DNA from: UMGS1312 sp964631595
GTDB lineage: Bacteria > Bacillota > Clostridia > Oscillospirales > CAG-272
Direction of reading: 5' to 3'
DNA length: 8,224 nucleotides
Assembly (NCBI GenBank): GCA_964631595.1
Contig: CAZVXL010000042.1
Span: 1-8,224 of the forward strand
Below are positions 1 through 6,542 of the stretch, piece by piece. The notes beneath the pieces were generated by a model, which saw only the letters and a list, made by a program, of their open reading frames with translations, was not told the origin of the DNA and did not search any database. Position 1 is the stretch's first letter, and each line of letters begins with the position of its first letter. Made by a program: the position numbers and the translations under genes.

Positions 1-475
1 ACCGACGATGTAGGATTACTTTGATAACGGTAGTCCGCAAGGATTACTACAGTGGGAAGTAGTAAGGATATGTAGTATCAAATCCGCCGTTTTCCTCACG
101 TAGCACAGCAAACGAAACTCCAAAAAAACGTCATACCCCCGGCAAAACTAATGCTTTAGTCAAAGCTCTGCGAACCCAACTCCACCACTGTAACCGCGCA
201 CCGCACATGACTTCCAACCATATTCGACCGCCTTGCGGTCGCGCGGATGCCGAGCGGTTTAGGCGGTAGCACTAACCGTCAACAGTACCCCGAGATTACA
301 ACCATGGGGGGATATTTAAGGGGGAGCGCCCGTAAAGTAGGAAGAAAAACGAAGCTCTCAGTAAAAGCTTCGTCTGCGCCTGTCGGGGCTTCCCGACTTA
401 CTTTTCATTTCACTATGAAAAGTAACGAAGAAGAACCCGTGAGGTAGTAGGGGGAGACAAAGCCCTTGGACGGAA
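1..475. other. intergenic region without a supported gene
   Basis: No intact gene is convincing here. The 66-codon ORF at 247-447 (+) runs straight through several strong hairpins and resembles no family I know. On the minus strand, one frame is open from 271 down to 134, meets a TGA at 131-133, then stays open in the same frame to a TAG at 47-49; this may be a decayed small ORF. Inverted repeats are frequent. TTACTAC (44-50) pairs with GTAGTAA (59-65), GACCGC with GCGGTC around 226-240, and three adjacent hairpins occupy 349-425. AGGATTACT occurs at 12-20 and 40-48, and again near the other end of the window. The region could be a decayed mobile repeat or contain a structured RNA; the sequence alone does not decide this. 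Confidence 0.6.
349..425. other. cluster of three adjacent hairpins
   Basis: Three perfect inverted repeats lie almost end to end. ACGAAGCT (349-356) pairs with AGCTTCGT (366-373) over a 9-nt loop. GTCGGG (382-387) pairs with CCCGAC (392-397) over GCTT. TTACTTTTCAT (398-408) pairs with ATGAAAAGTAA (415-425) over a 6-nt loop. The last two abut with no gap. Read on the minus strand, the first hairpin is followed by TTTTTCTTC, so it would work as an intrinsic terminator at 341-373. That orientation suggests a short minus-strand transcript ending there, or a hairpin-rich repeat element. I do not recognise the sequence as RNase P RNA, tmRNA, SRP RNA or 6S RNA. Confidence 0.5.
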
Positions 476-515
476 CATAATAAAAACGGAGCGGTCGCGC
501 GACGCGCAACCGCTC
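476..515 (-). terminator. intrinsic terminator of xpt
   Basis: Read on the minus strand, a 12-bp stem (489-500 against 504-515, one C-A mismatch, 3-nt loop) is followed by CCGTTTTTATTATG. This is the first hairpin with a U-tract downstream of the xpt stop codon, about 90 nt after it. Two small GC hairpins without U-tracts (566-580 and 581-593) lie between the stop and this terminator. Confidence 0.75.
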
Positions 516-602
516 TACGTAGAACAATTTACAATACCCTTAAACCAAACTTCGTCTATTTGCCTGCCGGTGCTACCGGCTCGGCGCTGCCGACCCGCCC
601 CC

Positions 603-1172
603 TCAGCAGAATTTTATCCCGCTTTCGTCAAGCGACGCGATCCGCGCAAGCGACTCCACTCGGATCCCCATTCCGCGAATCAGATCTCCGCCGGGCTGGA
701 ACGCCTTTTCGATCACAATCCCCGCACCGACGATCTCGGCTCCCGCACTGCGGACAAGCCCGATAAGCCCCTGAAGCGCACTGCCCATCGCAAGAAAATC
801 GTCAATGATGAGCACGCGATCCTCGGGACTCAAAAATTCCTTTGAAACAATAATGTCGTAGTGCCGCTTGTGTGTAAACGACTCCACCGCGGAGCGGTAT
901 ACCTCTCCGTGAATGTTCACCGACTTCGCCTTCTTCGCAAATACCACCGGCACGCCGAAATACTGCGCAGTCAGACAGGCAATGCCGATGCCCGATGCCT
1001 CAATGGTCAGTATCTTGGTAATTCCGCACCCGTCGTAGAGACGGCGAAATTCCTTTCCGACCTCACAAATAAACTCCACGTCGATCTGATGATTGAGAAA
1101 GCTGTCCACCTTGAGAACTCCGCCCTCTCCGATGTGCCCCGATTTCAGTATTTTTTCTTCAAGCAGTTTCAT
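603..1172 (-). CDS. xpt: xanthine phosphoribosyltransferase
   Basis: Purine-salvage enzyme that transfers ribose 5-phosphate from PRPP to xanthine to make XMP; cytoplasmic, usually a homodimer. The 189-residue protein matches the Bacillus Xpt pattern throughout. It has LKVDSFLNHQID at 20-31, the GVPVVFAKK segment at 73-81, the PRPP-binding loop VLIIDDFLAMGS at about 120-131, and IVIEKAFQPG followed by RVESLARI near the end. I chose ATG 1172 over the in-frame ATG at 1184. A GGGGG ribosome binding site sits 5 nt before 1172, the promoter puts transcription only about 10 nt before 1184, and the 1172 start places the LKVDSF motif at the same residue number as in B. subtilis. The gene has its own promoter and terminator and appears monocistronic; no pbuX permease follows. 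No purine riboswitch is visible upstream, because the predicted leader is only about 25 nt. Confidence 0.96.
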   Translation of the reverse strand: MKLLEEKILKSGHIGEGGVLKVDSFLNHQIDVEFICEVGKEFRRLYDGCGITKILTIEASGIGIACLTAQYFGVPVVFAKKAKSVNIHGEVYRSAVESFTHKRHYDIIVSKEFLSPEDRVLIIDDFLAMGSALQGLIGLVRSAGAEIVGAGIVIEKAFQPGGDLIRGMGIRVESLARIASLDESGIKFC

Positions 1173-1202
1173 AGAAGCCCCCATAATACCGTACTTAGAT
1201 AC

Positions 1203-1231
1203 ATTTTAATACAAAACCGCTCTTAAATCAA
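1203..1231 (-). promoter_or_regulatory. sigma-A-type promoter of xpt
   Basis: On the minus strand, a -35 TTGATT (1231-1226) and a -10 TAAAAT (1208-1203) are separated by 17 nt. The predicted start site is near 1196, giving a leader of about 25 nt to the chosen ATG at 1172. That leaves no room for the usual xpt purine riboswitch. Confidence 0.7.
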
Positions 1232-1282
1232 CATTATCCGCAGAAAAAATTGCGTGAAAAGCGATATTATTTCATTTTGCAC

Positions 1283-1310
1283 TTGAAATCTTCTGCAAAC
1301 TTGATATAAT
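1283..1310 (+). promoter_or_regulatory. sigma-A-type promoter of the oxidoreductase gene
   Basis: A -35 TTGAAA (1283-1288) and a perfect -10 TATAAT (1305-1310) are separated by 16 nt. Transcription would begin near 1317, and a GGAGGA ribosome binding site (1332-1337) lies 7 nt before the ATG at 1345. This promoter is back to back with that of xpt; the two -35 elements are about 50 nt apart. Confidence 0.75.
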
Positions 1311-1344
1311 TAAGATATCAAAATAAAAATCGGAGGAATCCACC

Positions 1345-2409
1345 ATGGAAAAGATCAAGGTCGGAATTATCGGCTGCGGATGTATCGCCAATGCCGCTCA
1401 TATTCCCTCTTATATGAAGCTCCCCTACGTAGAGATCAAGTATTTCTGCGACATTATTCCCGAAAAAGCACAGGCTGCCGTTGAAAAGTACGGCTGCGGA
1501 ACCGCCGTGACCGACTATCACGACATTCTCGCAGATCCCGAGATCTTCGCCGTGTCCGTCTGCACACCCAACCTCATGCACTCCGTCATCTCCATCGACT
1601 GCCTCAAGGCAGGCAAGCACGTGCTCTGCGAAAAGCCGGCGGCGCGCATCTACTCCGAGGCTCTTGCAATGCAGAACGCACAGCATGAGACCGGCAAGTA
1701 TCTCCAGATCGGCGTTTGCAACCGCTTCAACGCGGCTGTTCAGGAGGTAAGAAAGCGCATCCTCGACGGCGAGCTCGGCAACCTCTACCACGTATTCGTA
1801 AACTTCCGCGCTCACAGAAGCATCCCCGGACTCGGCGGCGCCTTCACCACGAAGGCTATCGCAGGCGGCGGCGTGCTGATCGACTGGGGCGTACACCGCA
1901 TCGACATGGTGCTCTACTGCATGGGCGACCCCAAGGCTCTCACCGTATCCGGTAAGGTATTCTCCGAGATCGGAACTCCCATGAACGAGTACCTCTACCG
2001 CGGAATGTGGTCTAAGGAGACAAGCGACCTCAACGGTACCTTCGACGTTGACGACAACGTGTCCGCCTTCATTCGCACCGAAAAGGCGACCATCTCCCTT
2101 GAGGGCGCATGGGCTCAGAATATCGAAGAAGCCGACGATTACCTCGACTTCCTCGGAAGCAAGGCGGCTATCCGCCTGAGATACGGCGGAGATTTCACCG
2201 TATACGGCAATGACGGCAGAGGCTTCTACCAGAACAAGCCTGTTTACGAGGGCAACGATATGTACCTCGAGGAGATCAAGAGCTTCCTCGACTGTGCAAA
2301 GAACGGCACCGAGAATCAGGCGTTCATCGACAAGGCGATCACCACCTCCAGAATCATGCAGGGCATCTACGATTCTTCCGATGCCGGCAGAGAGGTCGTT
2401 ATCGACTGA
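1345..2409 (+). CDS. Gfo/Idh/MocA-family NAD(P)-dependent oxidoreductase
   Basis: A 354-residue protein of the family that oxidises or reduces sugars, inositols and related polyols with NAD(P). The N-terminal Rossmann fold shows KVGIIGCGCIA at residues 5-15 (GxGxxA). The family Lys motif CEKPAA follows at 95-100. The C-terminal alpha/beta domain carries GGGVLIDWGVHRID at about 174-187, with Asp180, His184 and Asp187 in the positions usually catalytic. Length is normal and there is no signal peptide, so it is cytoplasmic. The start is fixed by GGAGGA 7 nt upstream. The gene has its own promoter and terminator, so it appears to stand alone; without sugar transporters or kinases beside it, the substrate cannot be named. 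Leucine is coded mostly by CTC and lysine mostly by AAG, a strong bias that may reflect high expression. The family is certain; the exact reaction is not. Confidence 0.93.
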   Translation: MEKIKVGIIGCGCIANAAHIPSYMKLPYVEIKYFCDIIPEKAQAAVEKYGCGTAVTDYHDILADPEIFAVSVCTPNLMHSVISIDCLKAGKHVLCEKPAARIYSEALAMQNAQHETGKYLQIGVCNRFNAAVQEVRKRILDGELGNLYHVFVNFRAHRSIPGLGGAFTTKAIAGGGVLIDWGVHRIDMVLYCMGDPKALTVSGKVFSEIGTPMNEYLYRGMWSKETSDLNGTFDVDDNVSAFIRTEKATISLEGAWAQNIEEADDYLDFLGSKAAIRLRYGGDFTVYGNDGRGFYQNKPVYEGNDMYLEEIKSFLDCAKNGTENQAFIDKAITTSRIMQGIYDSSDAGREVVID

Positions 2410-2432
2410 TAAAGCCATCGGCAAAATATTTT

Positions 2433-2477
2433 CCCCTGTAGCAAGGACTGCACTCCCTGCCACAGGGGATCTTTTTT
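2433..2477 (+). terminator. intrinsic terminator between convergent genes
   Basis: CCCCTGT (2433-2439) pairs with ACAGGGG (2462-2468). An inner stem pairs GCAAGG with CCTGC-type bases with mismatches, and a CTTTTTT run follows. It lies 24 nt after the oxidoreductase stop. On the minus strand the hairpin is followed only by AAAATATTTT, so it would be a weaker terminator for spoIIE, which ends at 2483. Confidence 0.8.
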
Positions 2478-2482
2478 CGGAT

Positions 2483-4957
2483 TCACCGCTCCGCTTCGCT
2501 TATCTCCACTATCCCGACGGAGATATCGTCACCGAAATTCGCCCTCCGCGCGGCAAGCTCGGCTATCCGCGCCGCCGCCGACGACAGATCGCAGCCCGAG
2601 GTGAGCGGCGAAGCGTCGCCGCAAAGCAGCTCGCAGAGCCATGTGTCATCCTCTCCGTCGGGGAGCACTCCGTCCGATATCATGATCACAAGATCTCCCG
2701 CCTCGGCGGTAAAGCGGAGCTGCTCCGCATCGAACGGAGTGAGTATTCCCATGGGCACGGTATGCGACGACAGGCGGAACAGCTTTCCTCCGCGAAGCAC
2801 GAACGAGGGCGCCGCCCCCGATTTGATGAAGCTCAGCTCTCCCGTCACCAGATCCGCCTCCATGAGATCCACCGTGGCAAAGCACTCCTCGCGCCGCCCC
2901 GACAGAAGACTCCCGAGCAGCTCCATCGCCGCGCCGACGGACGCACCCGCGACAAGCAGCTTTTCCAAAAGCATGGAGCTGATGCCGGAGGTCAGAGCCG
3001 CCTCACCGCCGCTTCCCATGCCGTCGGATATCAGCACGTAAAACCGCCCGTCATCTCTGCGAAACGAGGTCATGCTGTCGCCGCTCCGCTCACCGCGCTT
3101 CGCGGCAGATCCGCATCCCGCCTCGGCGCGAAACCGCTCCGCCGTGTGGAGCGACATTATCACCTGCCGCCCGTCTATCCGATATTCGGGTACACTCATC
3201 GCACAGCCGAGCACCGAGCCCGTCGCCGCGCGGAGCTCCTCCCCCGTTGCACCGCAGCCGTGCTCAAGCCCGCGCACGAATACCTGCCTGCGCCTTTTTC
3301 CGTAGACCGATACCTCGGGTGCGCCGACACCGATTCGTCCGAGCCTTGCGGACAGCGCCCGAGCCGCCTGCGTATCGGGCTCGTATTCGCCGTCCCCGTC
3401 GGATATTCCTCCGATGAGACGGGACATTATCCCATAGTCCTCCGCAAGGATAGCCGTGCTGTCCGAGGAGGTGCGGGCGCGCGCCGCCGCTATCCTCACT
3501 CGGGAGAGTATCTCGTCGGTGTGGGCACATCGGGAGCGAAGTCCCTCGGGCAGAAGGACATCACAAACGGGCTTGCCGCCGCGCACCGCCGCCGCAAGCT
3601 CACCGACCGAGGCTGCCGTGGCGCGGTATTCTCTGTCCCAGCAGATATATCTGTCCCCGCAGTCGCGACAGCTCTCGTCGAAGGCGCCGTCGCATAGCTG
3701 GCGAAGCTCGGTGAGGGACGGTCTGCAAAATCTGCGCGCCACGCGCCCGAGCACGGCGGATATCGCGCCGAGACCGTCCGAGAGGGCGGAGATGCGCCGT
3801 CTTGTGCTTGCGTGTCTTTCCCTCTCCACCTCCGCAAGCTCACTGAAGGAGGAGGCGCGCGCCCTCGGAGTCGGTATGATTCCGTAGTGCAGGAGCGGAG
3901 CCGCCACCGAGGTGCAGAATATCAGCTCGGGGAGCAGATCCCCCACCGCCGCCGCTCCCGCGGAGCAGATGCCGAACGCCATTGCAAGTACGGCGCCGAC
4001 AATGACCGCCGCAGTCGGTGATATGCTCATCAGCACGCCCGAGCCGACCGCCGCGGTGACATATACGAAGGAATATTCGGGAGGGGCGGCAAGCCCGAGC
4101 ACGATGCCTATAAGAGCCCCGCGATGTATTCCGTACAGATAAACGCAGAATATCACGCAAAGAAAGGTGAGCACCACGGAAAGAGAAGCGGACGGCGGAG
4201 AGATTTGGCGGAGCAGGTATGCGGCGCTGTACAGCAGGGCGCATACTCCCGCCTCCGAGGATGGGGTGTCGGGAGCCGAGGCGAAGAACACGCCTCGGAG
4301 CGATACGGTCAGCACGGGGCAGACCGCCGCCGACAGAAATATTCCGCACAGCTCGTAGAAGCCGATCCCGTCGGATACGGAGAAAATCACCGCCTGCGCC
4401 GAGCCGAGCAGTACGGACAGCCCTCCGCGCAGTGCGGCGCTCTCCGAGGCAGAGCCTCGGAGCTTATGTATAAGCGTGACAGCGGCAACGGCGGCGGCAC
4501 TCGTTACCGCGATGAAAAATCCGCCGCGGACGAAAAGAGATGCCATGACCGCTCCCGCCGCCGCGGTGAGGGCAGGTATTCCGGCGTGAGCGGCGCACAC
4601 GGCTGCGACTCCGAAGGGGTAGATGCCGCCGGACAGCTCACAGCCTCCGAGGAGGAGGGTGTACACCGCCGGCAGTACGGTGCCGAGGAGAAGCTCCCTT
4701 TTTGCCGCGGCAAAGCTGCGTATGCGAGCCGAGGCGGAGCGGAGAGCTGAGGCGCATCTCCCGAGCAGTCCCGACCGTGCATCATCTCCCGTGCCCGTGC
4801 TCGTCTCCGAGCGCAATACCGCGTCGGACGGCGCTTCCATTGCTCCTCCCGCTTCGACTCCCGATTCCGGCGCAAGACGTACCGACTGCGCGACAGCCTC
4901 CGCCTCAAGTGAGCTCTCGAGCCTGTTTTCCTTTGCTTTTCGACGATCCTTTTTCAT
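2483..4957 (-). CDS. spoIIE: stage II sporulation protein E (membrane PP2C phosphatase)
   Basis: SpoIIE dephosphorylates the anti-anti-sigma factor SpoIIAA in the forespore, freeing sigma-F, and also takes part in forming the asymmetric septum. The 824 residues are close to the B. subtilis length. A charged N-terminal cytoplasmic tail (1-88) precedes many hydrophobic, presumably membrane-spanning segments (about 90-360). A central regulatory region with clustered cysteines follows (Cys422, Cys430, Cys433, Cys439), then a PP2C domain from about 590 to the end. Phosphatase motifs are visible: SDGMGSG at 644-650 (Asp645), SGAAPSFV at 713-720, ISDGV at 760-764 (Asp762) and the terminal GDDISV at 809-814 (Asp810 and Asp811). 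The start is supported by a near-perfect GGGAGGT site (4968-4962) 4 nt before the ATG. The gene is monocistronic and convergent with the oxidoreductase. Its presence implies that the organism sporulates or descends from a sporulating lineage. Confidence 0.97.
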   Translation of the reverse strand: MKKDRRKAKENRLESSLEAEAVAQSVRLAPESGVEAGGAMEAPSDAVLRSETSTGTGDDARSGLLGRCASALRSASARIRSFAAAKRELLLGTVLPAVYTLLLGGCELSGGIYPFGVAAVCAAHAGIPALTAAAGAVMASLFVRGGFFIAVTSAAAVAAVTLIHKLRGSASESAALRGGLSVLLGSAQAVIFSVSDGIGFYELCGIFLSAAVCPVLTVSLRGVFFASAPDTPSSEAGVCALLYSAAYLLRQISPPSASLSVVLTFLCVIFCVYLYGIHRGALIGIVLGLAAPPEYSFVYVTAAVGSGVLMSISPTAAVIVGAVLAMAFGICSAGAAAVGDLLPELIFCTSVAAPLLHYGIIPTPRARASSFSELAEVERERHASTRRRISALSDGLGAISAVLGRVARRFCRPSLTELRQLCDGAFDESCRDCGDRYICWDREYRATAASVGELAAAVRGGKPVCDVLLPEGLRSRCAHTDEILSRVRIAAARARTSSDSTAILAEDYGIMSRLIGGISDGDGEYEPDTQAARALSARLGRIGVGAPEVSVYGKRRRQVFVRGLEHGCGATGEELRAATGSVLGCAMSVPEYRIDGRQVIMSLHTAERFRAEAGCGSAAKRGERSGDSMTSFRRDDGRFYVLISDGMGSGGEAALTSGISSMLLEKLLVAGASVGAAMELLGSLLSGRREECFATVDLMEADLVTGELSFIKSGAAPSFVLRGGKLFRLSSHTVPMGILTPFDAEQLRFTAEAGDLVIMISDGVLPDGEDDTWLCELLCGDASPLTSGCDLSSAAARIAELAARRANFGDDISVGIVEISEAER

Positions 4958-4986
4958 TTTGACCTCCCGATGCTTTTCTTTGCTAT

Positions 4987-5033
4987 ATCATACCTCGGCG
5001 GCAAGGAAAGAGATGTCGCACGGCGCTGTCGAT
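4987..5033 (-). promoter_or_regulatory. candidate Spo0A-dependent promoter of spoIIE
   Basis: On the minus strand, a -10-like TATGAT (4992-4987) lies 30 nt upstream of the spoIIE ATG. No -35 is found at 17 nt, but GCGACA (5019-5014, four of six matches to TTGACA) sits 21 nt upstream. Such wide spacing is known for the Spo0A-activated spoIIE and spoIIG promoters of Bacillus. Two heptamers each one base from the 0A box TGTCGAA lie on the plus strand as direct repeats 13 bp apart: TGTCGCA at 5014-5020, overlapping the -35, and TGTCGAT at 5027-5033. The arrangement fits a Spo0A-controlled promoter, but each element is imperfect. Confidence 0.4.
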
Positions 5034-5160
5034 AAAACGGGACTCGGGAGCGGGAAACGGAAAAGCGGGGCTTTTGCGGCGGTACGCATTATTTCCCGTG
5101 AAAACGCTGTTGCTCGGGGCGGATTTTTCGCGGATATTGCGATGAGAGTACGCAGAGCCG

Positions 5161-5189
5161 TAGACATCGGCGCAAAGCTGTGGTATACT
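5161..5189 (+). promoter_or_regulatory. extended -10 sigma-A promoter of the hydrolase operon
   Basis: TAGACA (5161-5166, five of six -35 matches), a 17-nt spacer and TATACT (5184-5189), with TG at 5181-5182 forming an extended -10. Transcription would start near 5196, just before an upstream ATG at 5197. That supports translation from the ATG at 5227, which has a GGAGG site (5217-5221) 5 nt ahead of it. Confidence 0.7.
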
Positions 5190-5226
5190 TTGGTAAATGA
5201 AGCCAAATGAAGCATCGGAGGCAGGA

Positions 5227-5988
5227 ATGGAAAATATACACAGCAAGTGGAACGGCAGAAACGTGCTGGTGATAGGCGACAGCATCACGGCGGACGGCAG
5301 ATGGCAGGCGCGCTTTGCGGAGCTGACCGGATGCAGAGTGAGAACTCACGCCTACGGCGGCATCGGGCTCATTGATATGATAGAGGGGCTCGGCGCCGCG
5401 GAAAACGGCATGAGGTACGATCCCTACACGGGGTGCAACGGAAATTTCGGCCCGCTGAGCGCGGAGGATGCGGCGTGGGCGGAGCTCATCATCCTTGACG
5501 GCCCGTACAACGAGCGGCATCTTGAATACGGCGAAGCGGGGGATATGTACCCCGAGAAGGACACTCTACGCGGCAAGCTTGCATACGTGATAGAGCGCCT
5601 GTACGGTATTCTCGAATCGGTGAACAATTACGGCTGTCACATCATGCTTGCGACACCGCACTGCACGGGGAAATACGACTGGATCGACCGCGACGGCTAC
5701 GAGGATTTTCCGATAGGGAGCGGCAGGAGCCTTGCGACCATGGCGGAGGAGCTCGAGCGCATCGGCGCCGAATACCATTTGACGGTGTGCAACACGTGGA
5801 AGCACAGCGGCATCGGCAGGCTGAACTGGAAGCACTACTGCAATTCCGCCGTGGCGGAGGCGGCGGATTACGATCCGCAGGCGGAGTACGGTGCGCCGTA
5901 TCCCATGTATGCAGATCAGGTGCATCTCAACGCCGAGGGGTATGCAAGGCTCGGTGAGTGCATCGCCTCATGGGCGGAGCTTGCGTGA
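5227..5988 (+). CDS. SGNH/GDSL-family hydrolase
   Basis: A 253-residue, probably cytoplasmic esterase or lipase-like hydrolase; no signal peptide is seen. The family blocks occur in order. Block I is VIGDSIT at 15-21, with nucleophile Ser19. Block II glycine is in YGGIG around 43-47. Block III is GPYNE, with Asn95 of the oxyanion hole. Block V is DQVHLN, with Asp230 and His233 completing the triad. This resembles SGNH proteins that deacetylate carbohydrates or act on acyl esters, but the substrate cannot be read from the sequence. I chose ATG 5227 rather than 5197: the GGAGG site fits it, and the predicted transcript begins at about 5196. It is divergent from spoIIE and is followed after 72 nt by a small helical protein gene on the same strand, probably cotranscribed. 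The tail after the triad is short (20 residues), normal for the family. Confidence 0.87.
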   Translation: MENIHSKWNGRNVLVIGDSITADGRWQARFAELTGCRVRTHAYGGIGLIDMIEGLGAAENGMRYDPYTGCNGNFGPLSAEDAAWAELIILDGPYNERHLEYGEAGDMYPEKDTLRGKLAYVIERLYGILESVNNYGCHIMLATPHCTGKYDWIDRDGYEDFPIGSGRSLATMAEELERIGAEYHLTVCNTWKHSGIGRLNWKHYCNSAVAEAADYDPQAEYGAPYPMYADQVHLNAEGYARLGECIASWAELA

Positions 5989-6060
5989 ATAGGCGCACGG
6001 GATATGGGGAATACTTTTCCCGAGATCACCGCCCCTCGGCGGAGAAAAGGATGGGAAAAG

Positions 6061-6492
6061 ATGACACAGACGGACACGGTGCGACTGCTTCGCGAATGTG
6101 ATGCGGGGCTGAAGATGGGTGCGCGGACACTTGACGAGATGCTCGGGCACGTCAAGACGGCGGAGCTGAGAGAGAAGCTTATCGGCAGCATGGAGGAGCA
6201 CGAGCGGCTGATAATGCGCGTATCCTCCGAGCTCAAAAAGGAGGGCGCGGACGGCAAGGAGCCCGCGGCGGCAAAGGGCATGAGCCGACTGAAGACGGGG
6301 ATGAGGCTTGCGATGGACTCCTCGGAGAGCACGGCGGCGGAGCTCGTGTACGACGGCTGTTACATGGGCATGAAGGCTCTGCACAGGTACAAGAATCGGT
6401 ATATCGGCGCAGACAGTCGCGCAAAGGAGCTGTGCGACGGCATAATCAGCGCCGAGCTGGGACTGAGCGAGGATATGCAGCCGTATCTGTAG
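6061..6492 (+). CDS. small all-helical protein, possibly ferritin-like (DUF2383-type)
   Basis: A 143-residue cytoplasmic protein of unknown function, predicted almost entirely helical. It resembles small clostridial proteins built as a four-helix, ferritin-like bundle (compare DUF2383); that assignment is from memory and uncertain. An early helix region (about 5-30) leads to a segment with EEHERL at 45-50, a GADGKEP turn around 62-68, then a helix containing SRLKTGMRLAMD (75-86) and one containing DGCYMGMKALHRY (98-110). There is no signal peptide or membrane segment. I chose ATG 6061 over the in-frame 6004, because the extra 19 residues have no helical character and an AAGGA site lies 9 nt before 6061. 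It is the second gene of the hydrolase operon and is followed within 9 nt by a large palindromic terminator. A role in metal, redox or stress physiology would be a guess. Confidence 0.7.
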   Translation: MTQTDTVRLLRECDAGLKMGARTLDEMLGHVKTAELREKLIGSMEEHERLIMRVSSELKKEGADGKEPAAAKGMSRLKTGMRLAMDSSESTAAELVYDGCYMGMKALHRYKNRYIGADSRAKELCDGIISAELGLSEDMQPYL

Positions 6493-6538
6493 AAAAAGAG
6501 GCGGACTGCACAGACGGGATCCCGTCTGTGCAGTCCGC
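6493..6538 (-). terminator. 38-bp perfect palindrome, terminator of mnmE (probably bidirectional)
   Basis: Bases 6501-6538 form a perfect inverted repeat, with 17-bp arms flanking a GATC tetraloop. Read on the minus strand, it begins 4 nt after the mnmE stop and is followed by CTCTTTTTCTAC, a good U-tract. Read on the plus strand, it follows the stop at 6492 by 8 nt, but only GATATTATTTCC comes after it. It is therefore strong for mnmE and weaker for the hydrolase operon. Confidence 0.88.
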
Positions 6539-6542
6539 GATA

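Noticed and set aside
247..447. 66-codon plus-strand ORF in the left intergenic region
   Set aside because: It runs through the three hairpins, has no good ribosome binding site and has no recognisable protein features.
2445..2453. GGACTGCAC shared by the terminators at 2433-2477 and 6501-6538
   Set aside because: A single 9-base match between two GC-rich hairpins is within chance expectation, and it sits in a loop in one and a stem in the other.
1318..2463. 381-codon minus-strand ORF opposite the oxidoreductase gene
   Set aside because: It is an exact antisense shadow created by the C-rich third codon positions of the real gene. It has no recognisable motifs, and the plus-strand gene has clear family motifs, promoter and ribosome binding site.
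2210..3697. 495-codon plus-strand ORF crossing the end of the oxidoreductase gene and spoIIE
   Set aside because: Arg/Pro/His-rich low-complexity translation that crosses a terminator and lies antisense to the SpoIIE phosphatase domain; an artefact of GC-rich codon use.
5061..5075. AAAAGC-GGG-GCTTTT hairpin upstream of the hydrolase
   Set aside because: It has no U-tract beyond the stem and no gene ending nearby; it is probably incidental.
5197..5226. Upstream ATG giving a 263-residue hydrolase
   Set aside because: It lies at about the predicted transcription start and lacks a ribosome binding site; ATG 5227 has GGAGG 5 nt upstream.
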